Below, piece by piece: positions 9,933-21,276 of a DNA stretch of 64,000 bases; the first letter of the stretch is position 1, and each line of letters begins with the position of its first letter. The stretch spans positions 1,150,452 to 1,214,451 of the forward strand of contig VZQC01005922.1 of assembly GCA_009823505.1 (NCBI GenBank), in the 5' to 3' direction. Position numbers and translations under genes: made by a program. Source of the DNA: Rhizomys pruinosus. Lineage: Eukaryota; Chordata; Mammalia; Rodentia; Spalacidae. The notes under the pieces were generated by a model. It searched no databases and had not been told where the DNA came from. It was given only the letters and a program-made list of their open reading frames with translations.

Positions 9933-12900
9933 AGAAAATATCTCACACTAGGGTAAGCCCTACTGCCTACAAGAACACATGGAGACCAAACAATACACTC
10001 TTGAATAATGAATGGGTCAAGGAAGAGATTAAGAAAGAAATAAAAGCATTCCTGGAACTGAATGACAATGACAATACAACACAACAAAACCTATGGGATA
10101 TCTTAAAAGCAGTCCTAAGAGGGAAATTTATAGCCCTGGGTGCCTACATTAGAAAAACAGAAAGAGCACAAGTGAATGATCTAACACTACAGCTAAAAGC
10201 ACTTGAGAGGCAACAACAGATGAACCCTAAACGCAACAGACAGGAAGAAATAACAAAAATCAGAGCAGAAATCAATGAAATAGAAACAAAGAAAACAATA
10301 CAAAAAATCAATGAAGCCAAAAGTTGGTTCTTTGAAAGAATAAACAAGATAGACAGACCTCTAGCCCAGTTAACAAAAAGAAAGAAGGAACAACTCCAAA
10401 TCAATACAATCTGTGATGAAAAGGGAAATATCACAACGGACAAGGAAAAGATCAAGAAAATTATATGGGAATATTACAAGAACCTATATTCTACCAAGTT
10501 TGAAAATCTAGAAGAAATGGATGAATATCTGAAATCTTGGGAATCACCAAAGCTTGGCCAAGAGGAGACCAGCAGCTTAAACAGACCCATAACATATGAA
10601 GAAATAGAGGATGTAGTAAGAAGCCTCCCAACTAAAAAAAGCCCAGGCCCAGACGGTTTCACAGCAGAATTCTATAAAACATTTCAAAAAGACCTACAAC
10701 CATTATTTCTGAAACTGTTTAGAAGTATACAATCAGAGGGAATTCTCCCAAATTCCTTCTATGAAGCCAACATCACTCTATTACCAAAACCAGGCAAAGA
10801 TACAACTAAAAAGGAGAATTATAGACCCATCTCCCTCATGAACACAGATGCCAAAATTCTAAACAGAATACTGGCAAATCGCATACAGACCCACATCAAG
10901 AAGATCATCCATCATGACCAAGTTGGATTCATACCAGAGATGCAGGGATGGTTCAACATACGAAAATCAATAAACATCATCAAACACATAAACGGAATCA
11001 AAGACAAAAACCACACCATCATCTCAATTGATGCTGAAAAAGCCTTTGACAAAATCCAGCATCCCTTCATGCTTAAAGTCCTAGAAGGAATTGGATTGGA
11101 GGGATCATTCCTCAATGTAATCAAAGCCATATACAGGAAACCCACAGCCAATATCATCCTAAATGGGGAAATGACGGAAACATTCCCTTTAAAGGTAGGA
11201 ACTCGGCAAGGCTGCCCCCTATCACCACTCCTCTTCAATATAGTGCTTGAAACACTTGCTAGAGCAATAAGGCAAGAAAAGGATATTAAAGGAGTACTAA
11301 TTGGAAAAGAGGAAGTCAAACTATCCCTATTTGCTGATGATATGATTGTTTACTTAAGAGATGCAAAAAACTCCACCAGAAAACTCCTAGAAACGATTAA
11401 CAGCTTCAGCAAAGTGGCAGGATACAAAATTAACCTTAGAAAATCAATGGCCTTTCTTTACACCAAGAACAAGCAACTGGAGAAAGAATTCAAAGAGACC
11501 TTCCCACTCACAATAGCCTCAAAAACAATAAGATACCTAGGAACAAACCTAACCAAAGACACCAAAGACCTCTACAACAAAAATTTTAAACCCTTAAAGA
11601 AAGAAATTGAAGAAGACCTCAGAAGATGGAAAAACCTCCCATGCTCATGGATTGGGAAAATTAACATTGTAAAAATGTCCATTTTACCAAAACTCTTGTA
11701 TAGATTTAATGCAATCCCAATCAAAATCCCCAAGAGTTTCTTCACAGGCTTGGAAACAAAAGTTCTTAAATTCATTTGGAGAAACAAAAGACCCCGAATA
11801 GCCAAATCAATCCTGAGTGAAAAGAGCTACACAGGAGGGATCTCTATACCAGATTTTAAACTATACTACAGGGCTATAGTCATAAAAACAGCCTGGTACT
11901 GGCACAAAAACAGACCTGTTGACCAATGGAACAAAACCGAAGATCCAAATCTGAGCACATACAATTTCAGCCATCTCATATTTGACAAGGGGGCCAAGAA
12001 ACCACAATGGAGAAAAGACAGCATCTTCAGCAAGTGGTGTTGGCAAAACTGGATCACCACTTGTAGAAGAATGAAATTAAACCCCTACCTCTCGCCCTGT
12101 ACAAAAGTCAACTCCAGATGGATTAAAGACCTCAACGTGAAACCCCAAACTCTGAAGGTGATAGAAGAAAAAGTTGGCAGCAGACTACAAGACATAGGCG
12201 TAGGAAAAGACTTCCTAAATCAGACAGCAGCTGCACAAGAATTAAGGTCGACAATTGACAAATGGGACCTCATCAAACTCAAAAGCTTCTGTACATCAAA
12301 AGAAACAATCAAGGAAGTGAAGAGAAATCCCACAGAGTGGGAGGAAACCTTCACTGCAGATACATCTGACAAAGCATTGATTTCCAGAATATATAAACTA
12401 CTCAAAAAACAAAGAAAAAAGAAAACAAATGACCCACTCAATAGATGGAGCAAAGAACTGAACAGAGACTTCACAAGTGAGGAATTAGAGATGTCTGAGA
12501 AACACCTCAAGAAGTGTTCAACATCACTAATCATTAAGGAAATGCAAATCAAAACCACTTTAAGATATCATCTTACTCCAATAAGACTGGCTAGGATCAA
12601 GAAAACAAATGATACCAAGTGCTGGAGAGGTTGTGGGGAAAGGGGAACACTCATCCACTGCTGGTGGGAATGTAAACTCGTACAGCCACTATGGAAAGCA
12701 GTGTGGAGAACCCTTGGAAGACTTGGAATGAACTTGCCACCCGACCCAGCCATACCACTCCTGGGCATGTACCCTCAAGACTCACCCCACCACAGAGATA
12801 CATGCACGGCCATGTTTATTTCAGCTCTCTTCACAATAGCAAGGAGCTGGAACCAACCCAAATGCCCCTCAACTGATGAATGGATAGAGAAAATGTGGTA

Positions 12901-12949
12901 CATGTACACAACGGAATTCTATGCAGCAGTAAAGAAAGACGACATCTGA
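9923..12949 (+). CDS. L1 ORF2 protein, 5'-truncated (reverse transcriptase, no endonuclease)
   Basis: The 1008-codon open frame is the downstream part of LINE-1 ORF2. In a full element ORF2p nicks target DNA and reverse-transcribes L1 or SINE RNA on the nicked strand in the nucleus. Visible here: the SPGPDGF finger motif at residues 240-246, RT text [13 protein letters not shown], the catalytic FADD at 470-473, and the C-terminal Cys/His cluster C900-C904-H912-C913-C917. The N-terminal endonuclease and linker are absent; L1 text begins near residue 9 and the ATG at 9923 lies in the flanking DNA. No stop or frameshift interrupts the frame. It is near-identical to the overlapping part of the reverse L1 at 46.2-48.6 kb, differing at only a handful of residues (for example T/P, T/M, R/K), so the copy is young. 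It is a retrotransposon remnant, not a host gene, and no L1 5' promoter precedes it. Confidence 0.93.
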   Translation: MTCQKISHTRVSPTAYKNTWRPNNTLLNNEWVKEEIKKEIKAFLELNDNDNTTQQNLWDILKAVLRGKFIALGAYIRKTERAQVNDLTLQLKALERQQQMNPKRNRQEEITKIRAEINEIETKKTIQKINEAKSWFFERINKIDRPLAQLTKRKKEQLQINTICDEKGNITTDKEKIKKIIWEYYKNLYSTKFENLEEMDEYLKSWESPKLGQEETSSLNRPITYEEIEDVVRSLPTKKSPGPDGFTAEFYKTFQKDLQPLFLKLFRSIQSEGILPNSFYEANITLLPKPGKDTTKKENYRPISLMNTDAKILNRILANRIQTHIKKIIHHDQVGFIPEMQGWFNIRKSINIIKHINGIKDKNHTIISIDAEKAFDKIQHPFMLKVLEGIGLEGSFLNVIKAIYRKPTANIILNGEMTETFPLKVGTRQGCPLSPLLFNIVLETLARAIRQEKDIKGVLIGKEEVKLSLFADDMIVYLRDAKNSTRKLLETINSFSKVAGYKINLRKSMAFLYTKNKQLEKEFKETFPLTIASKTIRYLGTNLTKDTKDLYNKNFKPLKKEIEEDLRRWKNLPCSWIGKINIVKMSILPKLLYRFNAIPIKIPKSFFTGLETKVLKFIWRNKRPRIAKSILSEKSYTGGISIPDFKLYYRAIVIKTAWYWHKNRPVDQWNKTEDPNLSTYNFSHLIFDKGAKKPQWRKDSIFSKWCWQNWITTCRRMKLNPYLSPCTKVNSRWIKDLNVKPQTLKVIEEKVGSRLQDIGVGKDFLNQTAAAQELRSTIDKWDLIKLKSFCTSKETIKEVKRNPTEWEETFTADTSDKALISRIYKLLKKQRKKKTNDPLNRWSKELNRDFTSEELEMSEKHLKKCSTSLIIKEMQIKTTLRYHLTPIRLARIKKTNDTKCWRGCGERGTLIHCWWECKLVQPLWKAVWRTLGRLGMNLPPDPAIPLLGMYPQDSPHHRDTCTAMFISALFTIARSWNQPKCPSTDEWIEKMWYMYTTEFYAAVKKDDI

Positions 12950-13378
12950 GCTTTGCAGGAAAATGGCTAGTGCTAGAGGACATCATGCTGAGTGAAGTAA
13001 CACAGTCCCAGAAAAACAAACGATGAATGGTATCCCTCATCTGTGGATGCTAGTGCCAATTACCTAGTTGTAAGTATTTCTTGTGTATGGCCCCCTGAGC
13101 TTTTGTCCAAAAGCAGTTGGGAGTGATTCATATTGGAAACAGCAACAACAACAACAACAGAAAGGACTGCATTGAAGAACTGACTGAAACAGTGAACTTC
13201 TGCTCAAAACAGTCAACTTCCTCATGGCGAGTATTAAAGACTGAGAAAGAGATGAAAAGCATGTTTGGCAGAATGCATGAGCTCTGGCAGGGTGGGGGAA
13301 TCGGGGGGGGACACGAGTCTGGATTTGTTAAAAAAATAAAAATTAAGTGGAAAAAAAAATCCCCATAAAAAAAGAAAA
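9946..13378 (+). mobile_element. LINE-1, 5'-truncated, young, with 13-bp TSD
   Basis: The 3.4-kb element begins inside ORF2 and runs through the ORF2 stop at 12949, a 3' UTR with a G-rich tract, and an A-rich tail ending near 13378. The 13-bp sequence agaaaatatctca flanks it at 9933-9945 and 13379-13391. Compared with the full-length copy at 35.2 kb, it lacks the 5' UTR, ORF1 and the endonuclease part of ORF2. Such truncation is the usual outcome of target-primed reverse transcription. Confidence 0.93.
13285..13312 (+). other. G-rich tract in L1 3' UTR
   Basis: G-runs of three, five and eight lie close together after ctctggca. G-rich polypurine stretches that can form quadruplexes are a known feature of L1 3' UTRs; folding here is inferred only. 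A weaker equivalent is at about 40862-40890. Confidence 0.5.
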
Positions 13379-13391
13379 AGAAAATATCTCA

Positions 13392-13658
13392 GAGATAGGT
13401 GACAGATTTAATGTGCCATGTCAGAAAATACCACCTTTTATATTCTCATGGTTATGGCTCTCATTCTAGAGCTCTGTGTACTAAAACTTTTTTCCAATTC
13501 CTCAAACTAGGGTCCAGGTCCTCTCTCCCTCTGCAGACCCTAGACAGGGACCCTCCAATTGCTATTGCACCAGTAGCCCCCTGTTGGTGCTGTGAAGTTC
13601 CTGCTCTGGTATACTCACATAAGACTCAACCATCTTGTCTTTTCAGTTGCTGAAAAAA
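13392..13658. other. unassigned sequence
   Basis: No recognised feature. Its first 35 bases partly repeat 9883-9940 on the other side of the L1. Confidence 0.4.
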
Positions 13659-14148
13659 TGTTGACTAAGTACTGGCCACTATCAATCTGGACCAAAACCA
13701 CCTGGCAGAGCACCCAGAGCAGCCAAGATGGGAAACCAGATTCTAACCCTCCAGCCTGACACATAATGCCCCAAGACTTCATCCCCCACTCAGCTTTGAA
13801 ATGGATACAGAAGAGAGAATTTCCTTATCACAATCAAAAGGCTGGAATGTTAGATCTGGGCTTCCCAGAATTCCAAGAGACACACAGATGCCCACTTCCT
13901 CCAGAGGCTGTCAATCTTCTGACCTCTTCCCTTGTACCTGAGGCCCCATCCCATGGCTATAAATTGGTGGGTCCCAGTCACCATCTTGCCCCTGCACCTG
14001 CCTTGCCGTTACCTGTTCCACCACGTGCCTGCAGGTGGCCTGCTCTGGCAGTCCCACATGGAAGTAAATCATGTTCCTGGAGTGACTTAAGCCTCATGTG
14101 CCTTTTTATCTGGGGGCTGGGGGTGTGCGGCCTTTTTATAACCTAACA
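13659..14148 (+). mobile_element. possible solo LTR
   Basis: The 490-bp segment has TG...CA ends with a short inverted repeat (tgtt at the left, aaca at the right) and a TATA-like ctataaat near 13957. I see no flanking duplication and no clear polyadenylation signal, so the call is weak. The 126-codon open frame within it has no recognisable domain. Confidence 0.35.
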
Positions 14149-14339
14149 ACAACTTAGTGCACTATTCATTCCTTGAGTGAAAACAAAATCAATGTCCCTC
14201 AAATGAGAACTTCAAGCCAGCAAGTACCTGTTGTCTTGGCCGCATAGAAGCCAAAATGCTCTATCTTAAACACAAGTATAATTGTGTGGACAGAGGAATG
14301 GAGACAGGACAAAATAGGGACCAACATAATTTAAAAAAT

Positions 14340-14850
14340 AGTGACCCCCCCTTTCCTCATCCTTTCCCAGTTAAAATACTCCAGTTTTTCCCTTGACAGT
14401 AACTATTTCCCATTATCTGCCTTCTCTTGAGCTCCTTCTTCCCTTTTACCCCCTGCAGTTCCTTGTATATGCTCCCCTCCCTTTCCAGTTAAATAAACCC
14501 ATTTTCCCCATTTCCCGCTTGGTAGCATCTGTCTCTGACTATCCCCCTCTCTCAATCTCCATCTTCCCCCTTTCCTGTATGGTTCCTATTTTCCTGGCTC
14601 CTGTAGTTACACCAGAATATATATTCACATCTAAGGATTTGGTGCTAAGATCCACAAGTGAGGGAGAACATACATCTAGTCTGTGTTACCTCACTTAGTA
14701 CAACAGCTTCAAGTTCCATTCATTTACCTACACATTTCATGATTTCATCTTTACCTCTGAGTAGAACTCCAACATGTAAATAAACAACATTTGCATTATC
14801 CATTCTTCTGTTGAGGAATATTTCAATTGTTTCTACTTCTTAGCAGGATA
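14340..14850 (-). mobile_element. old L1 3' end (reverse)
   Basis: From about 14620 the text (ggatttggtgctaagatcc, tgtgttacctcacttagta, gttccattcatttac, gtagaactcc) is a diverged reverse copy of the ORF2 stop and early 3' UTR seen in the other L1s. The pyrimidine-rich 14340-14600 is probably the rest of its 3' UTR. Confidence 0.65.
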
Positions 14851-15114
14851 ATCTGTCCACAAGTCTCAGGCAGGAAGATCAGGAGAGGAGCCTGTGAGCA
14901 AGGTTAAGGTGGGGACAGCATGGGGAGGGTCTAACTAGGAGGCAGAGTAGGTGTGGGATCTGGAGGAGCTGAATACCAGGACTACATGTTTTGAAAGCAC
15001 TATACTTTTTGAGAGCAATAAATGACCATTACAGCACTACACTGTGATTGTTCATGTGCTAATCTGTCTGAAACACTCTAGGAACTCTCTATTCTATTCC
15101 TATATTTATGCCTA
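14851..15114. other. unassigned sequence
   Basis: No recognised feature. Confidence 0.35.
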
Positions 15115-15706
15115 TATTTAGTCTGTTCAGGTTGTTTCCCTTCATGGGTTGACAGCTTTTCCAGTGATACCTTCTTAGTCATAATAACAAAGCACAAGCA
15201 ATTGGATGTACAGGCATTTAAGCAGTACTAATTATTATGTCAAGCTAAGCTGTGAGCATAGACACAGATGCTTGGATGGTAGCCTAATCCGCAAACTGTG
15301 GTTTCTCTATAAAGGGTGACAAGTTCTTATTGTGGCTTATAACATCTAACCACTAGAGGACATAAGCTTGTGGCATCCACTGTGAGTTATTCTTCCAAGG
15401 AGAGAGCTAATAGCCAATTAGATTTGGGATATATATAGACACTTGGCTGCCACTGTTGCACAGTATCTCCAGGCTGTTGAAGTGTAGCTGATACTGATGG
15501 AGGAGTCTTGCTTGTCTCAGGGAGACCAATATTTTGCTGTATTGCTTTAGTGGCCTTCAGTAACGCTCTCTGGCATTTCAGAGGCCAGTTGTACACTAGC
15601 AAGTGACGTCTCATAACATTTTTTCATGCTCACACCAGGTCTTCGACAACAGGGACTTACTGCCTTTCTCCTTGCATATATCCCACTTATAGGCAAAAGG
15701 CCTTTA
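15115..15706 (-). repeat. unrecognised dispersed element, copy A (reverse)
   Basis: The reverse complement of this segment matches 25609-26205 along its length at what looks like 80-90 percent identity. The similarity starts exactly at the 5' boundary of the TSD-flanked insertion at 25.6 kb. Both copies hold an open frame ending in the same eleven residues, PKSNWLLALSL plus EE (15387-15614 here, 25704-25940 there). I cannot assign the family. Related sequence probably continues upstream on this strand, to the right beyond 15706. Confidence 0.75.
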
Positions 15707-17004
15707 TAATTTGGGGGGGGGGGTTTGAATCCCCTAGCCAACATCTCCTAGGCAGAATAATTCATTGCTGATGTCAGAGCTTTCCTGTAGTAATATATTT
15801 TGCTTAATTACACAACTTATAAACACTTTACTATTGAATTTGGCTCTAGATAGAGAAATATCCTTTCACAGTTCCTATGCCTATCAATCAGTTAATACGT
15901 TGTGCCTGTTTTATAGGAAATTACCACTATAACAGTTGGCTCTAATTTACAGTTAGGGATGTGTTTAATTACCATCATGGTCTTTTTCTTTCCTATAAGG
16001 GGAGAGGTAGAAGTTGTCTCACGATCTAGAAGGTAAGTTTCAGTAGGGCCCATTATAAACAGTTAACCCCAATTATATTCAGAGAATGCTCAGTGTCTGT
16101 GACTCAGGCGTCGAAGTTCCCTCTTCTGTTTAGTGTTGAGATGGTCAACTTCTCTGCTGGCATTCCCCAGTCCATCCTGCATAGCCATAAGTTGTATGTT
16201 TTCAGGCATTAGATTGGTGATTTTTACCTGTGGGAACATAAAAATTCTCATGCCCATTGTTAGTTTCAAGATCATAAAAATTGAAAAATTTTATCAATGT
16301 TGGGACCACACAGAGTTTTCGTATTTGTATCCAGAAAGAGGATACCCGCACCTCCACCTCCCTCTTTTTTTTTTAAGGTTTTTATGTTTGACCTATAGAT
16401 GCCTAAGTTTGTATTACACATACCCATTAACAGGAGCCAAGGCATAAGTTTCATTAAATTTACCCAAACTGTTTCTCATTGACTGTATGTACTTATTTGG
16501 GAAGGAAATTTAAGCTTAGTTACTTTAAATTGTCCTACTTAACTACTTAGAATTTTTAAGGAAAATTCTCCCACAGAAGAAAGGTATGGGGCAATGAAAA
16601 TTATACCATATTCTTTTTGTTGTTGGGCATTTTATTTTTGCATTACCAAGTTATATCTATTTTATTATTTTCATCTCACCAAAAAAAAAAGTTCTATTTC
16701 CATACAAATGGGTTGGTAAATATATTGGGAAAAAAATGTCAACCAGTGCTCTTTCTACTTCTAACAATTCCCGTCAAGAGATGTACTGCTTTGGGAGATG
16801 ACCAAAGCTGGAAGCACAAGATTAGTAAAAGGATGAAAATCTTCTGGTGAGAAGAAAATGAAAACTCAACTCGATGCACAGGTGATATCGACCTCCAAGC
16901 AGAATGAGGATCTTTTAGTGACTGTGAATGTGGGATGTCTCAGTGGCTGTAGTCCGAGGTCATGAGGGTTCTACTGTATTACATATACCTCCAACTCCTT
17001 GCTT
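15707..17004. other. unassigned sequence, possibly the upstream part of the dispersed element
   Basis: AT-rich. A G-run of about ten lies at 15713-15722. On the minus strand a 61-codon frame at 16090-16275 contains DHLNTKQKRELRRLSHRH, which I do not recognise. No splice-bounded exon is evident. Confidence 0.35.
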
Positions 17005-17140
17005 GCCAACAACTAGGTAATTGGCACTAGCGTCCACAGATGAGGGATACCATTGGTCATTTGGTTTTCTGGGAATGTGTTACTTCACTCAGCATGATGT
17101 TCTCTAGCTCCAGCCATTTTCCTACAAAGCTTATGATGTC

Positions 17141-17287
17141 TTTTTTTTTTCGAGACAGGGTATCCCTGTAGTCCCAATGTCCCTGAACCTCACTCTGTCG
17201 ACCAGGCTGCCTTGTTTTGAACTCAGAATCGCCTGCCTCTGCCTCCCAAGGCTGGATTAAAGGCCCTGCCCACCCAACACCTGCGAT
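17141..17287 (-). mobile_element. B1 SINE (reverse) nested in L1
   Basis: A T-run, cgagacagggtatccctg, then cgcctgcctctgcctccca and aaaggccctgcccaccc. Approximate flanking duplication (gatgtctttt on the left, gattgtctttt on the right). It has more deletions than B1s elsewhere in the window. Confidence 0.82.
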
Positions 17288-18027
17288 TGTCTTTTCTTTA
17301 CCTGCCTGCCAAGAAAAACTCCATTGTCGATGTGCCACATTTTCTCTATCCATCATCGTTGAGGGCATTTGGGTTGTTTCAGATTCCTTGCTATTGTGAA
17401 AAGAGTTGAAATAAACAATAAACATGGCCGTGCAATGTATCTCTGCGCGTGGGCGCAGTCTTTCACGGGTACATGACCAGGATTGGTATGGCTGGGTCTG
17501 GTGGCAAGTTGATTCCAAGTTTCCAAGGGCTCTCCACACTGATTTCATAGTGGCTGTATGGCAGTTTTTCATCCCACCGGCAGTGGATGAGTGCTTCCCC
17601 TTTCCCCACAACCTCTCCAGATTGGTATCATTTGTTTTCTTGATCCTAGCCAGTCTTATTGGGAGTAAGAGATATCTTAAAGTGGTTTTGATTTGCATTT
17701 CCTTATGATTACGTGATTGAACACTTCTTAAGGTGTTTTTCAGCCATCTCTATTCCTCACTTGTGACGTCTCGTCAGTTCTTGGCTCCATTATGAGTGTT
17801 TTAATTGTTTTCTTTTTTTCTTTGTTTTTTGAGTAGGTTTATATATTCTGGAATAATGCTCTATCAGATGGTTTCTGCTTTGGTGAAGGTTTCCTCCCCA
17901 ATCTGTGGGATTTCTCTTCACTTCCTTGATTGTTTCTTTTGATGTACAGAAGCTTTTGAGTCAATGTCAACCTTACTTCTGTGCAGCTGCTGTCTGTATT
18001 TAGGAAGTCTTTCCTACACTTATGTCT

Positions 18028-18190
18028 TTTTTTTTTTTTTTTTTTTTTTTTTGTCTTTTGAGACAGGGTCTCCCTGTCGCCCAGCTGTCCTGGAACTCAA
18101 TCTGCAGACCAGGGATGCCTTGAACTCACAAAGATCCGCCTTGCCTCTGCCTCCAACGTGCTGGATTAAAGGGTGCCACCACCACGCTGG
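18028..18190 (-). mobile_element. B1 SINE (reverse) nested in L1, with TSD
   Basis: A T-run then gagacagggtctccctgtcg through caccaccacgctgg. The direct repeat tcctacac(t/c)tatgtct flanks it at 18012-18027 and 18191-18206, one mismatch in 16. Confidence 0.9.
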
Positions 18191-21100
18191 TCCTACACCT
18201 ATGTCTCGTAGTCTGCTGCCCAAATTTTTCTTCTTTCACCTCAAGAGTTTTGGGGCTTCACATTGAGGTCTTTGATACACTGGAGTTCGCTTTTGTACAG
18301 GGCGGAGAGGTAGGAGCTTTAATTTCATTCTTCTACAAGGATGATCCAAGTTTTGCCAATACCACTTGCTGAAGATGCTGTCTTTCTCCATGTGGCTTCT
18401 TGGCCCCTTGTCAACTATGAGATGGCCTGTGAAATTGATGTGCTCAGATTTGGATCTTCAGTTTTGTCCCATTGGTAAACAGGTCGTTTTTGTGCCAGTA
18501 CAAGGTTGTTTTTATGACTATAGTATAGTATATTATAGTAGAGTATGGTATAGTATAGTTTGATGCCTGGTACAGAGATCCCCCTGTGTAGCTCTTTTCG
18601 CTCAGGGTTGTTTTGGCTATTCAGGGTCTTTTGTTTTTCCAAATGAATTTCAGGACTTTTTCTTTTCCAAGCCTGTGAGAAGAAAAACTCTTGGGATTTT
18701 GATTGGAATTGCATTAAAATCTATACAAGGTTCAGTAAAATGGACATTTTTACCAATGTTATTTTCCCAATCATGAGCATGGGAGGTTTTTCCATCTTCT
18801 GATGTCTTCTTCAATTTCTTCTTAAATGTTTAAAATTTTGTTGTAGAGATCTGGTTGTCTTGGTTATAAGATTTGTTCTAGTATTTTTTGTTTTTGAGGG
18901 GCTATTGTGAGAGGGAAGTTCTACTTTGAAGTCTTTTCTCCAGTGCTTGTTCTTGTTGTAAGCAAAGGCCATTGATTTTTTATGTTAATTTTGTTATCCT
19001 GCCACTTTGCTTGATGCTATTAATAATCTTTTATAGGAGTTTTCTGGTGGAGAGTTTTTAGCATCCTTTAATAAACAATCATATTCAGCATATAGGGATA
19101 GCTTGACTTCCCTCTTTTCCCATTAGTATCTCTTTAATTTCTTTTTTTCTTGCCTTATTGCTTCTAGCAAGTGTTTTCAAGCACTATATTGAAAGGAGTG
19201 GTGACAGGGGGCAGCCTTTCCAGTTCCTACCTTTAAAGGAAGGTTTCTGTCCTTTCCCCATTTAGGATGATATGGCTTGGGGTTTCCTGCTACTGGCTTT
19301 GATTACATTGAGACATGATCCCTCCAATCCTCTTCCTTCTAGGACTTTTAATTTTTTCATGAAGGGATGCTGGATTTTGTCAAGGCTTTTCAGCATCAAT
19401 TGAGATGATGGTTTGGTTTTTGTCTTTCATTCCGTTTATATGTTTGTGATGATGTTTATTGATTTTCTTTATGTTGAACCATCCCTGGCATCTCTGGATG
19501 AATCCAACTTTGTCATGATGGATGATCTTTTCTTGATGTGTGTCTGTATACGGTTTTGCCCAGTATCCTGTTAGAATTTTGGCATCTGTGTTTATTCGGG
19601 AGATTGGTCTATAATTCTCCTTTTTATTGTATCTTTGCCTTGTTTGGTATTAGAATGATGCAGGCTTCATACAAGGAATTGGGCGGAGATTTCCCTCTGA
19701 TTGTACCCTTCTAAAAGTTTCAGTAATAATGGCTGTGTAGGTCTTTTTGAAATGTTTTATAGAATTCTACGTGAAAACCGTTGGGCCTGGGCTTTTTTTA
19801 GTTGGGAGGTTTATTATACATCTTCAATTTCTTCATGATTTATGGGTCTGTTTAAGTCTGTCAACCTCTTCTTGGTTGAGCTTCGGTGATTCCGGATTTC
19901 AGATATTCATCCGTTTTCCTTCGGGTTTCAAAATTTAGTAGTGTATAGGTTTTTGTAGTATTTCCATATGATTTTCTGGATCTTTTCCTGTCCTGTTGTG
20001 ATTATCTTCCTTTTCATCATGGATTGTATGATTTGGAGTTGTTCCATTCTTTCTTTTGGTTAATTGGGCTAGAGGTTGTCTATCTTGTTTATTATTTCAA
20101 AGAAACCACCTTTTGGCTGCATTGATTTTTTGTATTGTTTTCTTTGTTTCAGTTTCATTGATTTCGCTGATTTTTGTTATTTCTTCCTGTCTGTTGCGTT
20201 AGAGTTAATCTGTTGTTGCCTCTCAAGTGTTTTAGCTTCTGTACGGTTAGAATATTCATTTGTGCTCTTTCTGGTTTCTTAATGTACGGGCCACCCAGGT
20301 GTATAAACTTCCCTTTAGACTGCTTTTAAGATATCCCTCCTATGGTTTGTTTTTGTTGTATTGTAATGTCATTCAGTCTCCAGGGAAATGCTTTATTTCT
20401 TTCTTTATCTCTTCCTTGACCATTATTATTCAAGTGTGTTGTTTAGTCTCTGTGTGTTCTTGTAGGGCTAGTAGGGCTTATTCCCTCGTGTTTGATTTTA
20501 AGCTTTATTGCATTGCGATGTGGTAGAATGCATCAAAATATTTCAATTCTTTTGTATTTTTGGAGGTTTTTTCTTTCTTTCTGTCCCAGTATGTGGTTGA
20601 GAATATTCCATGGGGCGTTTGTGAGTAGAAAGTTTATTTTCTGGTATTAGGGTGGCATATTTGGTAGAGAGTTATAGGTCTATGAGTTCCATTTGGTTTA
20701 TCATATATTGTTCAGATTGTCTCTCTGTTTATTCTTTGTCTATGTTGACCTATCCACAGGACTAAGGGGGTATTGAAGTCCCTTACTATGAGGGTGCTGG
20801 GGTTAGGTGTGTGTTGGACTTGTGGTCCTTGGAGAATTGTCTTTATAAAGTTTGGTGCACCAGAGTTTGGGGCATATATATCATAATTGTGAAATCTTCT
20901 TGGTGAATTTTTTCCTTTGATAAAAAAATGTAATGGTCTTCATTGTCTCTTCTGATTTCTTTTACTTTGATGTCTCTTTTGGTCTGATATTAAAATAGCA
21001 AACACGCTTTCTTTTTGGTACCATTTGTTGGAATATTTTTTTTTTTTTCCTCCTTTCACTAAGTTGGTGCCTTGTCCTTGAAGGTAAGATGTGTTTCTTG

Positions 21101-21276
21101 TAGACAGCATATGGATGGATTCTGTTTCCTAATCCAATCTCCCAGTCTATGTCTTTTGATTGGGGAATTTAGTCCATTAATATTTAAGGTTATGACTGAT
21201 AGGTTTGTGTTGCTTCCTTTTGCCTTGTTATCCATTTGCGGTTTGGGTTTAGGTTTCTACTTCTGCAATTATGCTT

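Larger units (their letters stand above)
17135..21235 (-). pseudogene. L1 ORF2 pseudogene (endonuclease-RT), heavily frameshifted
   Basis: The ATG complement lies at 21233-21235, matching the MDNKAKG start seen at 48575. Recognisable pieces of endonuclease, RT and C-terminal region follow in order but in constantly changing frames; for example the C-terminal region is readable at 17057-17698. The final codons are split by the B1 at 17141-17287. The indel density is abnormal for simple decay (see findings), so how broken the real allele is remains unclear. Confidence 0.85.

Noticed and set aside
10144..12558. Antisense frames of 60-135 codons over the L1 (also 46477-48636)
   Set aside because: Shadows of the A-rich L1 coding strand; they recur identically at both young L1 copies and have no independent support.
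13766..14146. 126-codon frame
   Set aside because: Low-complexity Pro/Leu-rich translation inside a candidate LTR; no recognisable protein family.
18515..18560. tatag-rich run as a possible regulatory element
   Set aside because: It is a locally expanded version of normal L1 ORF2 sequence (ctatagtcataaaaac region) in the indel-prone block.
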